39,655 nt of DNA from Microvirga arvi (GTDB taxonomy: Bacteria > Pseudomonadota > Alphaproteobacteria > Rhizobiales > Beijerinckiaceae), in the NCBI RefSeq assembly GCF_016892765.1, contig NZ_JAFEMD010000047.1:1-39655 (forward strand). Direction: 5' to 3'. The stretch's first letter is position 1. Each line of letters starts with the position of its first letter. Below the pieces are notes generated by a model. The model worked only from the letters and a program-made list of their open reading frames with translations, was not told the DNA's origin and made no database searches. Below, piece after piece: positions 17,794 through 24,802 of this stretch. A program made the translations under genes and the position numbers.

Positions 17794-18043
17794 GCTAACG
17801 TATGCTAACCGTCACCGTCTTTTCACGGCTATGGAAAATTTGTCTGAACCCTAACATTTCCTAACATGCGGGATGTGTCTGGACCTGAGGTTTTCTGAAG
17901 GTGCCGATTGACCTCTGACGTCCAGCAAGCTGCCGTTTGGTGAGCTCGGAAAATTAGTCCCAACCTTAGCATACCTTAACAAGCAGCCCTCTTTTTGCGG
18001 CCGCCGAAAACACCCAGCCGATGTCAACAAAAGTCAACATCGG
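17794..18043. repeat. Iteron-like array: four pairs of hexamers at 10-bp spacing, candidate origin
   Basis: Pairs: GCTAAC at 17794 and 17804; CCTAAC at 17850 and 17860; CTTAGC/CTTAAC at 17965 and 17975; GTCAAC at 18023 and 18033. In each, the two hexamers start exactly 10 bp apart, one helical turn. Pair starts are 56, 115 and 58 bp apart. Pairs 2 and 3 lie in an imperfect 36-bp direct repeat (17833-17868 and 17948-17983, both opening GGAAAATT). The last pair is flanked by inverted arms CCGATGT (18018-18024) and ACATCGG (18037-18043). Location downstream of a primase/helicase operon suggests binding sites for an initiator. Confidence 0.6.
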
Positions 18044-18134
18044 AAAAGGTCAAACGAACGGCAAAGCTAGCCATGATTTATTGGCCTAAATATGCGGCTG
18101 CTTCTCACGGTTTTCCCGGGATTTGGCGAGGAAT

Positions 18135-18160
18135 GACCGGAGATGGCGCCATCTCCGGTC
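18135..18160. repeat. Perfect 26-bp palindrome
   Basis: A loop-free palindrome with half-site GACCGGAGATGGC reading outward-in, centred between 18147 and 18148. No T-run follows. It lies about 90 bp beyond the iteron-like array and may be part of the same origin or a dimer-resolution or transfer site. Confidence 0.6.
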
Positions 18161-18217
18161 TCTCTTGTTACCCAAAGAAGCTCCCTCGGCCGCCAGCGAC
18201 GAGCTGTTCAGCATTTA

Positions 18218-18355
18218 GAAACCATCCGGCCTCTTCATCGGGAACGAGCCGGAGCAGGCCGCATTGACTAGGTACGAAGGCCCTTGTTGCCCCTTGACCT
18301 TCGCCCCTTCCAAGCCCCTCGTACCCCACCGCGAGGGGCTTTTTCTTAGGCTACG
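18218..18355 (+). repeat. Module A copy 1 with terminator-like end
   Basis: Similar to 28977-29125: both open GAAACCAT, share GCATTGAC and GGTACGAAGGCC, then TTCGCCCCTTCCAAGCCCCT, and end in a hairpin (AAGCCCCTCG 18312-18321 / CGAGGGGCTT 18332-18341) followed by TTTTTC. It looks like a repeated noncoding unit with a plus-strand rho-independent terminator. Confidence 0.6.
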
Positions 18356-18411
18356 CTGAAACCACATTTGGACTTGCCTGTGGGCAATGGCTTCCAATGG
18401 CGCCTTCGTCC

Positions 18412-18575
18412 GATTTCCTTCCCGCTGAGGTAGGGGAACGATCCTGATGTAGGACGGCGCAAAGCTGGTTATGCTTTGTCCGCCTGGAGGTGCGGCGGCT
18501 CCTGACCGGTTTTCGGGACCAGACGGGGAGAGGCTGGGGAGGGCTCAGTTCCTGGCCTCTCCCTCTCCACGAAAA
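18412..18575. repeat. Module B copy 1
   Basis: Similar to 28821-28968 (shared GATTTCCTTCCC, GAGGTAGGGGAA, CCTGATGTAGGAC, TGCGGCGGCTCCTGAC, CTGGCCTC). Here B follows A; at the second locus B precedes A. The minus strand can be read open in both copies, but its Ser/Arg-rich translation is not protein-like. No gene is supported between 17470 and 18871. Confidence 0.55.
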
Positions 18576-18871
18576 ACTCCCCCGCCGGTCGTGACCAACG
18601 AGGGAGGTCTCAGGAGTTTGCTCTGACCGTGAAGCGATCCCGAGGGGGCAAAATAGAACCGATCCACGATTGGTAGACTGCGCCCTTCGCAAGGCTGCGG
18701 CCTTCACCTAGGTGAAACGGGGCCAGAGATTCCGGTCGGATCGCCGCGCAAGTTGCTGCCAGTTGCGACTTTGCTGAGACAGGTCATAGAGGTTGGATGA
18801 TCATGTCTGCTAAAAATCCAAGGTGATCATGTGCTGCGGTCCACCGCTCCGGCGACGGACCGCAGATAGGT

Positions 18872-19381
18872 TCAAACCTGCGCAAGATTATCGCATGTGA
18901 TGCGACAGATCGTATGCTTCTGCCCATTAGAGCCGGGTACGGCGATCTCCCAGGAGGAGAACCATACGCTTCGGTAGAGATCGCCGCTGTGGATTGCCCC
19001 GGTAGCCACATTGAACACGGTGGTCTCATCGTTGTTGCGGGCGGCAACGCTGAGTGTGTCGCCCTCGAGGAACAGGGCGCTGGGCGGCATCGTGAAACTG
19101 TCGAACCCGGTATGAACATGCTCGGGATCTGTTGGCAGGATGATCTCGGCATCCGGGTAGACCAGAAGGGGTTTACCCTTAACGACGCTCCCATAGTAGA
19201 CCCCGGCCTTTCCGTTGAGCTGAGGATGGCCTGGCGAGACAACCACCAAGGAGGGTAGGTCTCCGTTCAGGGACTCGAGGGCGATCGCAATGTAGGTCTG
19301 ATTGCGTTAATCGAAAGCAAAGCAGGTGCCGGGCTCAACTTGGTCGATCGTTCGGGTCTCGACATTGGGCGAGTATTGCAT
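18872..19381 (-). pseudogene. Stop-interrupted hypothetical gene
   Basis: The minus frame opens at an ATG at 19381 (MQYSPNVETRTIDQ), runs 24 codons to an in-frame TAA at 19309-19307, and continues open in the same frame to 18872 (RNQTYIAIALESLNGDLPSL, then PGHPQLNGKAGVYYG, ending CRITCDNLAQV). Both parts look like one protein of about 168 residues, beta-rich, with no family I recognise. No good ribosome site serves the codons just after the stop. It is either a recent pseudogene, a read-through gene or a sequencing error at one base. Confidence 0.6.
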
Positions 19382-19563
19382 GGAGCTATCCTGTTCTGAT
19401 GTATCCCCGAAAAGGGAAGCGGGACCATACTACACCTTGAAAAAGGTTGACCCGAAACAAAATGAGAACATTGTGCACGGGGGAGCAACTCCCTGCCGCG
19501 TTTATCATTCCCTGACAGAGCCCTTTGCCAGATCCACAGGTGTGTTAAGGTCCAAGCGTAGCC

Positions 19564-20763
19564 ATGGCCAAACGTATCAAAGCCCTTGTTGAGCCCAGCC
19601 TCTTGGTCTGGGCGCGCGAGACTGCTTCCCTCCCGCTGGAGGAAGCGGCGAGGGCTATTGGCGTGCCTGCGGAGCAGGTGGAGGCCTGGGAGCGGGGCGA
19701 GGGCGAACCGAGCATTCCCCAGCTCAAGAAGGTGGCCAACGCCTACAAGCGTCCCCTGCCTGTCTTCTTCCTTCCAGAGCCTCCCACCGAGTTTCAGCCG
19801 CTCCGAGACTTCCGGCGCTTGTCCGACGCGGGCGAACGCCCGTACAGCGCCAAGCTGGCCTTCGAGGTGCGGGCGGCCCAGGAACGGCGCGCCATCGCCC
19901 TGGATGTGATCGCCTCCCTCGGCGAGCCGCCGACCGAGTTCGGCATCAAGGCAAGTGTGAGGGACAACCCGGAGACCGTGGCCAAGCGGGTGCGGGAGCG
20001 TCTGGGCGTCACCCTGGAACAGCAGAGTCGATGGGGCGAGCCCGACAAGGCCTTCAAGGCTTGGCGCGAGGCCATTGAGGCCGTAGGCGTCCTGGTGTTT
20101 GCCCTGAGCGGCGCGCACCACCAGGTGCCCCTCAGCGAGGTGCGAGGATTCGCCATCGCCGAGCAGCCCCTCCCAGCCATTGTGGTCAACAGCAAGGACC
20201 GCACCAACGGGCGGATCTTCACGCTGCTGCACGAGTTGGGCCACGTCGTGCTTGGGACGAGCGCAATCGAGAACGACCTTGAGCCGCCGGCGACTCTTCC
20301 GGCTCCAGCCCGGGCCATCGAAACCTTCTGCAACCGTCTGGCGGCAGCTGTTCTCATGCCGCGTGACGCATTGCTGGTCGAGCCTTTGGTCACGGCTAAA
20401 GCCAGGACAGGCTCTGAGTGGACGGATGCGGAGATTGGCGCCCTTGCCCGCCGCTACTGTGTGAGCCGCGAGGCCATGCTGGTGCGCCTAGTGGAGCTCG
20501 GTTGCGCCGATCGGGCCTTTTATCAGGCCAAGCGGGCCGAGTACGCCAAGCAGTATGAGGAGATCGAGGACGACAGCGAGGGCGGAGGTTTCGCACCCTA
20601 CCAGTACCAGATCCTCAGTCATGTGGGGCGCGGCTTCGCGCGTCTGGTTCTGCAAGGCTACTACCAGAACCGCCTCACCCTCAGCACCGTCTCCGGCTAC
20701 CTGGGCACTCAAGCGAAACACGTTCCCAACATTGAGCGTGCGACCTTCAACGTGTCGGCATAG
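19564..20763 (+). CDS. XRE-HTH and ImmA/IrrE metallopeptidase protein (antitoxin-like)
   Basis: 399 residues. Residues about 20-66 form an XRE-type helix-turn-helix (PLEEAARAIGVPAEQVEAWE, then QLKKVANAYKRPL). The ImmA/IrrE (COG2856) domain has the zinc motif HELGH (223-227) and a second helix AIETFCNRLAAAVLMP (about 251-266) that carries the third ligand. The family cleaves or senses repressors. It lies 11 bp before a DUF4411 PIN-like gene, a pairing long noted in comparative genomics as a type II toxin-antitoxin module, the HTH protein being the antitoxin and autoregulator. Function here is inferred from that pairing. Confidence 0.88.
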   Translation: MAKRIKALVEPSLLVWARETASLPLEEAARAIGVPAEQVEAWERGEGEPSIPQLKKVANAYKRPLPVFFLPEPPTEFQPLRDFRRLSDAGERPYSAKLAFEVRAAQERRAIALDVIASLGEPPTEFGIKASVRDNPETVAKRVRERLGVTLEQQSRWGEPDKAFKAWREAIEAVGVLVFALSGAHHQVPLSEVRGFAIAEQPLPAIVVNSKDRTNGRIFTLLHELGHVVLGTSAIENDLEPPATLPAPARAIETFCNRLAAAVLMPRDALLVEPLVTAKARTGSEWTDAEIGALARRYCVSREAMLVRLVELGCADRAFYQAKRAEYAKQYEEIEDDSEGGGFAPYQYQILSHVGRGFARLVLQGYYQNRLTLSTVSGYLGTQAKHVPNIERATFNVSA

Positions 20764-20774
20764 GAACGGTCTGC

Positions 20775-21239
20775 GTGGCGTACTGCATCGATACCAGTTG
20801 CCTGATCGCCGCGTGGGAAGAGCGTTACCCTCCCGAAAACTTCCCCAAGTTCTGGGACTATCTTGAACGACTGATCGCCGAGGGCCGCGTGCGGGCGCCG
20901 CTGGCTGTTTTGGACGAGACCGAGAAGAAGTCCAAGGACCTGCATGCCTGGCTTAGGCAGCGCCCTGAGCTATTCATCGATTACGAGGAAGAGATTCAGC
21001 TTGAAGTTCGCAACATCTTGGCGGGCTATCCCCGCCTCGTGATGGAGAAGAAGCAACGGTTCGCGGCCGACAGCTTCATCATCGCCACCGCCAAAGTGCG
21101 CGGTCTGACAATCGTCACGGAGGAGAAGCCGGCGAACAGTCTCAATCGCCCCAACATTCCCGATGTGTGCCGGGATATGCGCCTAGAATGGATCAGCCTC
21201 ATTCAGCTCATCCGGGCTGAGGCCTGGGTGATCAGCTAG
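20775..21239 (+). CDS. DUF4411 PIN-like protein (toxin-like)
   Basis: 154 residues from a GTG start. The N-terminal CIDTSCLIAAW has the first PIN Asp (6), Glu residues in LDETEKK (about 50-54) follow, and AADSFIIATAKVRGLTIVTEE gives the later Asp and the strand-helix-strand end. This is the DUF4411 pattern of a PIN-type ribonuclease fold. In known or predicted modules such proteins are the toxin next to an HTH-ImmA/IrrE partner, and that partner is 11 bp upstream here. Substrate unknown. All expected acidic residues appear present, so it is probably intact. Confidence 0.85.
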   Translation: MAYCIDTSCLIAAWEERYPPENFPKFWDYLERLIAEGRVRAPLAVLDETEKKSKDLHAWLRQRPELFIDYEEEIQLEVRNILAGYPRLVMEKKQRFAADSFIIATAKVRGLTIVTEEKPANSLNRPNIPDVCRDMRLEWISLIQLIRAEAWVIS

Positions 21240-21411
21240 CGCCGCAGGTCAGTCGGAGTCCGGCTTTAAATTGGAAACCTAAAGTCCCGGGAGACCGTTT
21301 CGGGGAGATTGAGGGCTTCGATTCAAGGTGTTGTGCACTCGTTATCTAAACTCGGAGTAACGTGGGAAGGGGAATAAGCTCTGGCCGCACGAGAGCGCCA
21401 TTCGGAGGACC

Positions 21412-21600
21412 TCACAGGTTCCTGTATCCCTCCTACGCTTCACCCGGGCAACCGCCTCCAGCGTCAGCCCTGCAGCGATCTCGTCGAAGATCTCGACCAG
21501 CTCCTGCCCGTTGCTGCCGATCCGGCCCCAGTTGCGCACGAGGCGCACGGTCCCGAACAAATCCCGCTATATTGTGGATACAAGCAGCCGCAGACGTGGC
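21412..21600 (-). pseudogene. Degenerate WGR-domain gene copy
   Basis: The minus strand encodes RDLFGTVRLVRNWGRIG then SNGQELVEIFDEIAAG, nearly the same as the intact gene at 34612-34869. The Glu codon before RDLF is a TAG here, and similarity fades just upstream, so the 5' half is lost. At the 3' end a one-base deletion shifts the frame after KRRR; restoring it gives GYRNL and a stop at 21412-21414. It is therefore a decayed copy. The rest of 21241-21796 holds only one palindromic repeat. Confidence 0.7.
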
Positions 21601-21638
21601 GATCTCGGTGGACGCAAGGGACTTAAAATCCCCTGCGG

Positions 21639-21667
21639 TTCCATAAGGCCCGTTCCGCGAAATTCCG
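21639..21667 (+). repeat. Short palindromic repeat (copy 1)
   Basis: TTCCATAA, spacer, TTCCGCGAAATTCCG: a member of the family with consensus left arm TTCCATAA and right part TTATCGGAAATTTGCG. The right arm is degenerate. Confidence 0.55.
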
Positions 21668-21802
21668 ATTTGCTATCTTTGGTGAGATCAGCTCATCATG
21701 ACGTGTTCACGTGACTGGCGAGGCAAGGTGGATCACCACCGGGGAGCGTGAACTGAGACGCCGCTCGCCTGGGCATCCGCGATAGCTCCTAGGAGAGTGC
21801 CC

Positions 21803-22480
21803 ATGCACGTTGTCATGCTCGCCTACCCCCGTATGACCCAACTGGACCTGACCGGCCCCTTCGAGGTGTTCGCGCGCTTCAAGGAGCTGTCTCTTCATCT
21901 GGCCTGGAAGTCCTCAGACCCGGTCATCGACGGGAGTGGGCTACGCCTGGTACCGACCACTATCTTTGCCGATTGTCCGCAGGCAGACATCCTGTTTGTC
22001 CCTGGTGGGCCTGGGCAGATCGACCTTATGGCTGACAGTGAGGTTCTCACCTTTCTCCAAGGGCAGGCCGAAAACGCCACTTACGTGACCTCCGTGTGTA
22101 CCGGGTCACTGGTGCTGGCCGCCGCCGGTCTGCTGACCGGCTATCGCGCCACCTGCCACTGGCTGTCGCTCAGCCAGCTCGCCTATTTCGGAGCCGAGCC
22201 CGTGGCGGAACGTGTTGTGGTGGACCGCAATCGGGTAACCGGGGCGGGTGTCACCTCCGGGATCGATTTCGCTCTAACGTTGGCGGCGAGCCTGTTCGGT
22301 GAAGATCGGGCCCAGCGGGTACAGCTTTCCATGGAATACGACCCTGAGCCGCCGTTTTCTGGAGGATCTCCGAGCAGTTCTGATCCGGCAATCGTCGCGG
22401 CGGTGCGGGAAGGATCGGCTGCCTTTCAGCGACAGCGAGAAAAGATGGCACGAGCTGCGGCAGCAGCTTTGGGGACGTAA
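21803..22480 (+). CDS. DJ-1/PfpI superfamily protein, isonitrile hydratase-like
   Basis: 225 residues; the ATG at 21803 follows AGGAGA by 6 bases and is preferred to the GTG two codons upstream. The DJ-1/PfpI fold shows HVVMLAYPRMTQLDLTGPFEVF at the start, FVPGGPG in the middle and the nucleophile elbow VTSVCTGSLVLAAAGLL with Cys99. This pattern, with the early Asp in QLDLTGP, is that of isonitrile hydratase (InhA) and related AraC-type N-terminal domains; there is no helix-turn-helix, so it is the enzyme-type form. Likely cytoplasmic. It stands alone with its own ribosome site. Substrate not certain. Confidence 0.85.
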   Translation: MHVVMLAYPRMTQLDLTGPFEVFARFKELSLHLAWKSSDPVIDGSGLRLVPTTIFADCPQADILFVPGGPGQIDLMADSEVLTFLQGQAENATYVTSVCTGSLVLAAAGLLTGYRATCHWLSLSQLAYFGAEPVAERVVVDRNRVTGAGVTSGIDFALTLAASLFGEDRAQRVQLSMEYDPEPPFSGGSPSSSDPAIVAAVREGSAAFQRQREKMARAAAAALGT

Positions 22481-22628
22481 TTCACCCGGTGCTCAGTGGG
22501 CAGTACTGACAAGCAATAGTCGCTTCGGAAATCTCCCCCGGAGGGCCACTTAGACTGGACCTTTACCGACTCCCTATCAGCAGCGCGGCACAATTCTTCC
22601 GAATACGCTGAAATGCACCTTCATCCGG

Positions 22629-22659
22629 TTCCATACATGGGCTTATCGGAAATTCGCAA
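22629..22659 (+). repeat. Short palindromic repeat (copy 2)
   Basis: TTCCATA, CATGGGC, TTATCGGAAATTCGCAA. Close to consensus; lies 10 bp beyond the end of the small membrane protein gene. Confidence 0.7.
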
Positions 22660-22669
22660 CTCAATTGGC

Positions 22670-22888
22670 TCAATTGACGGTCTCGGTCAGGGGAACTTGG
22701 ATGCTTCTCTCCAGTTCAAGCACACCGTTGGTGATGCTGGCCCAGCTTCCAGCCATCAGCATTGTGGCCGAGACATTCACAAGAGCGAGTATTACCACCA
22801 GAACCACCATGAAGTGGGGGGACTCTTGCTGCTGTCGTCCGCGATCCCTGGACCAGTGGACTCGCAGGTGAAGGTTGGAGGCGAGCAT
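22670..22888 (-). CDS. Small single-pass membrane protein
   Basis: 72 residues starting MLASNLHLRVHWSRD, with GAGGA about 8 bases before the ATG. A basic N-terminus is followed by one hydrophobic segment HFMVVLVVILALVNVSATML (about 26-45) and a short soluble tail, so it should sit in the inner membrane with the basic end inside. No family recognised. It is divergent from the next small gene. Longer frames upstream of this ATG are not protein-like. Confidence 0.45.
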   Translation of the reverse strand: MLASNLHLRVHWSRDRGRQQQESPHFMVVLVVILALVNVSATMLMAGSWASITNGVLELERSIQVPLTETVN

Positions 22889-23057
22889 CGGGCCAGTCCT
22901 CAGAGAGATCCAACCAAAACTGCCATATGATGAGCTTGAAGCGCGAAAGTTGAGGTGCGCCGGGGCACCTGGAGGGATGCGAATTACGTGGCCTCTGCCT
23001 GCGGTCAGGCGCATAATCAGCAGCAGTTTGGTATTGGCCCCAGCTTGGCACACCGCC

Positions 23058-23294
23058 ATGCCTAAGACACTGAACCGATGCGAAGCACTGGCCAAGATTG
23101 ACCGGGATATCGCCGAAGGCGAGCGGCACGTGGCTGAGCAAATTGCCCTGATCAGGTGGATGAGCGCGGAATGTCTCGATACGAGCTTGGCTCAACGCTT
23201 GCTCTTTAACTTAGAACAGATCCTTCAGCATTGGCACGCCCACCGACAGTTGATCCTAGAGGCGAACCCGCAAGACCAGACGCAGGATCTCTAA
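23058..23294 (+). CDS. Small helical hypothetical protein
   Basis: 78 residues starting MPKTLNRCEALAKIDRDIAE. It is charged and helical (EGERHVAEQIALIRWM, RLLFNLEQILQHWHAHRQLIL), the pattern of short proteins common in Methylobacterium-like genomes with a two-helix hairpin. No membrane segment. The ribosome site is weak, and the frame extends upstream, but the upstream residues are not protein-like, so this start is preferred. Function unknown. Confidence 0.5.
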   Translation: MPKTLNRCEALAKIDRDIAEGERHVAEQIALIRWMSAECLDTSLAQRLLFNLEQILQHWHAHRQLILEANPQDQTQDL

Positions 23295-23323
23295 TTCCAG
23301 ACAAGGCCTTCTGCGAAATCGCG
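23295..23323 (+). repeat. Short palindromic repeat (copy 3, degenerate)
   Basis: TTCCAGACAAGGCC, TTCTGCGAAATCGCG. Begins at the stop of the preceding gene. Both arms deviate from consensus. Confidence 0.45.
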
Positions 23324-23599
23324 CCCAGTTTTCACGCGTCTGTGTGACCGAGCCGGAGCGCCCATGAAAAAGGGCCGCGCCCGGTCTTGTGACCATGTTC
23401 GCGACCCTTCCAGCCCGTAGTTGCCCCCACGGGAGAGCACTGCATACCTACCTCCTCGGAGGTATACAACAAGTACATAAACTTAGAACGAGCTAATAGG
23501 CCTATTAAAACGGGGAACAAGCAGCGTACTTCTTGTCTCATCTGTCGTTTACCCGACTGACGGGAAAGATTTGACCGAGTACATGAGCCATCCCGACTT

Positions 23600-23665
23600 T
23601 GTTATTTTTGCCCCTACGGGTCGGACCTTAAAGCGCCCCTCACAAGAGAGGGCGCTTTCTTTTTT
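23600..23665 (+). terminator. Rho-independent terminator, possibly of a small RNA
   Basis: AAAGCGCCC (23630-23638) pairs with GGGCGCTTT (23650-23658), followed by CTTTTTT. A small hairpin CCGAC...GTCGG precedes it. No gene on the plus strand ends nearby (the last stops at 23294), so it may end a short noncoding transcript. A GATTTGACC box lies at 23570-23578. The gap 23295-23853 holds otherwise two palindromic repeats. Confidence 0.5.
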
Positions 23666-23710
23666 GCAGTCTCAACTCTTCAGGAAAATTTAGCCTCGCA
23701 GACTGCACTA

Positions 23711-23740
23711 TTCCATATAATGGCTTATCGGAAGTTTGCG
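23711..23740 (+). repeat. Short palindromic repeat (copy 4)
   Basis: TTCCATATAATGGC, TTATCGGAAGTTTGCG. Near-consensus copy. Confidence 0.7.
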
Positions 23741-23853
23741 TCTTTCCTCTGCCGGTGCGGCAACGGAATCCCGGGTCGGGAGTAGAATAGGCTGAGTAGC
23801 GTTGCACCGACGCTCTGATGAGCGCCGCCAACCCGTTATGAGGGAGAGCGGCT

Positions 23854-24231
23854 ATGTCTCTCAAGGTTGATCTCTGTGCGGCTATCCTCTTGCTCGGCTT
23901 CGAGCTGCCCGCCCAAGCCCATGACATCTACTCGCCCTTAAAGGACAGGTGGGGAAACAGTTGCTGCAATGACCAGGATTGTCGGCCCGCCCATTACCGG
24001 GTAACGCGGGTGGGGGTGCAAATGCTCGTCAACGGCGACTGGATCTCCGTGCCAGACGCCGCGATCCAGTATCGTGCCTTGCCCGGGGATACGGGTGAAA
24101 CAGCCGGTGGGCATTGGTGCGGGGAGATCCGCTTCATGCACGACAACAGAGTGAGATATTTAACTCACTGCGCAATCCTACCGCCAAATCCCACAGTGAT
24201 TGATGAAGGACCCATCCAGCCTGTTCCGTAA
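23854..24231 (+). CDS. Secreted cysteine-rich hypothetical protein
   Basis: 125 residues, ATG preceded by GGGAGAG. A signal peptide covers about 1-22 (LCAAILLLGFELPAQAH). The mature part has the pattern GNSCCNDQDCRPAHYRV, HWCGEIRF and THCAIL, five cysteines that probably form disulphides in the periplasm. Similar small secreted proteins occur widely in Hyphomicrobiales without known function. The stop codon TAA lies inside a palindromic repeat (TTCCGTAA), so the repeat defines the C-terminus QPVP. Confidence 0.7.
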   Translation: MSLKVDLCAAILLLGFELPAQAHDIYSPLKDRWGNSCCNDQDCRPAHYRVTRVGVQMLVNGDWISVPDAAIQYRALPGDTGETAGGHWCGEIRFMHDNRVRYLTHCAILPPNPTVIDEGPIQPVP

Positions 24232-24253
24232 ATGCGTTTATCGGAATACGCGG
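24224..24253 (+). repeat. Short palindromic repeat (copy 5) supplying a stop codon
   Basis: TTCCGTAA, ATGCGT, TTATCGGAATACGCGG. Its TAA ends the preceding secreted protein gene. Confidence 0.65.
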
Positions 24254-24255
24254 CA

Positions 24256-24672
24256 TCAATCGCGCAAGCCGAACGGGGACCCACCCGGGCTTTGAGGCAA
24301 AGCATCATCGATCTCGATCCATGGCACCTTCGAGCTAACGGAGAAGTGCATTTCAGCCTGCATGGAAGGATCGGTGTCCAGTGTTCCTAGACGAAAGCCG
24401 ATTTCCTCCGGGTCAGCATCGTCGCGCTTATAGATTGGGGATCCACAACAGCTCGCGAAGAAGCGCCGAACGCCAAGGCTCGACTCCCAACTCCGCAGCA
24501 GATCTTCACCAGCCACAAAGGCAAGGCCTGTCGCCTTGAGACCCGCTGTTGTGCCGAAACTCGATCCAGATTGCTTTCGGCATCGCCAGCAATGGCAGTA
24601 GGTGATCGGTCCGAGGAGGTCTCCTTGGATTTCATAGCGGATCTGTCCGCAAGCACATGAACCCTTCAGCAT
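24256..24672 (-). CDS. GFA family (CENP-V/GFA zinc domain) protein
   Basis: 138 residues. The domain shows the zinc ligands GSCACGQIRYEI (about 4-15), YCHCWRCRKQSGSSFG (about 25-40) and FASCCGSPIY (about 72-81), the full cysteine pattern of the GFA fold. The family is named after the glutathione-dependent formaldehyde-activating enzyme Gfa, but most members have unknown substrates. It is cytosolic and single-domain with normal length. It is a lone gene between a palindromic repeat and the IS element. Confidence 0.85.
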   Translation of the reverse strand: MLKGSCACGQIRYEIQGDLLGPITYCHCWRCRKQSGSSFGTTAGLKATGLAFVAGEDLLRSWESSLGVRRFFASCCGSPIYKRDDADPEEIGFRLGTLDTDPSMQAEMHFSVSSKVPWIEIDDALPQSPGGSPFGLRD

Positions 24673-24711
24673 GGCCTAAGATCATAAACCTCAGAGGTGC
24701 TATCCGGCCAG

Positions 24712-24722
24712 TTCCATAAATG
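24712..24722 (+). repeat. Left half of a palindromic repeat split by the IS element (copy 6)
   Basis: TTCCATAAATG is the left arm and loop start of the repeat; its right part (GCTTATCGGAAATTTGCG) lies at 26097-26114 after the insertion element. Confidence 0.75.
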
Positions 24723-24802
24723 ATGAGGTGGACGGCGCCTGCTCCCGGCAGCACCCTATGAGATAGGGTGATTGCCTCAGCGCCAGACAGGGAGCCGCTC
24801 CA

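Noticed and set aside
17644..17808. A 54-codon frame (MRKTNEQAGITPQQRG) after the helicase gene
   Set aside because: The AGGAGG is only 2 bases from the ATG, the C-terminal residues run into the iteron-like array, and composition is not protein-like.
18784..19242. Alternative minus and plus frames over the stop-interrupted gene at 19 kb
   Set aside because: Their translations are Pro/Ser/Arg-rich shadows; the frame ending at 18872 reads like a real protein.
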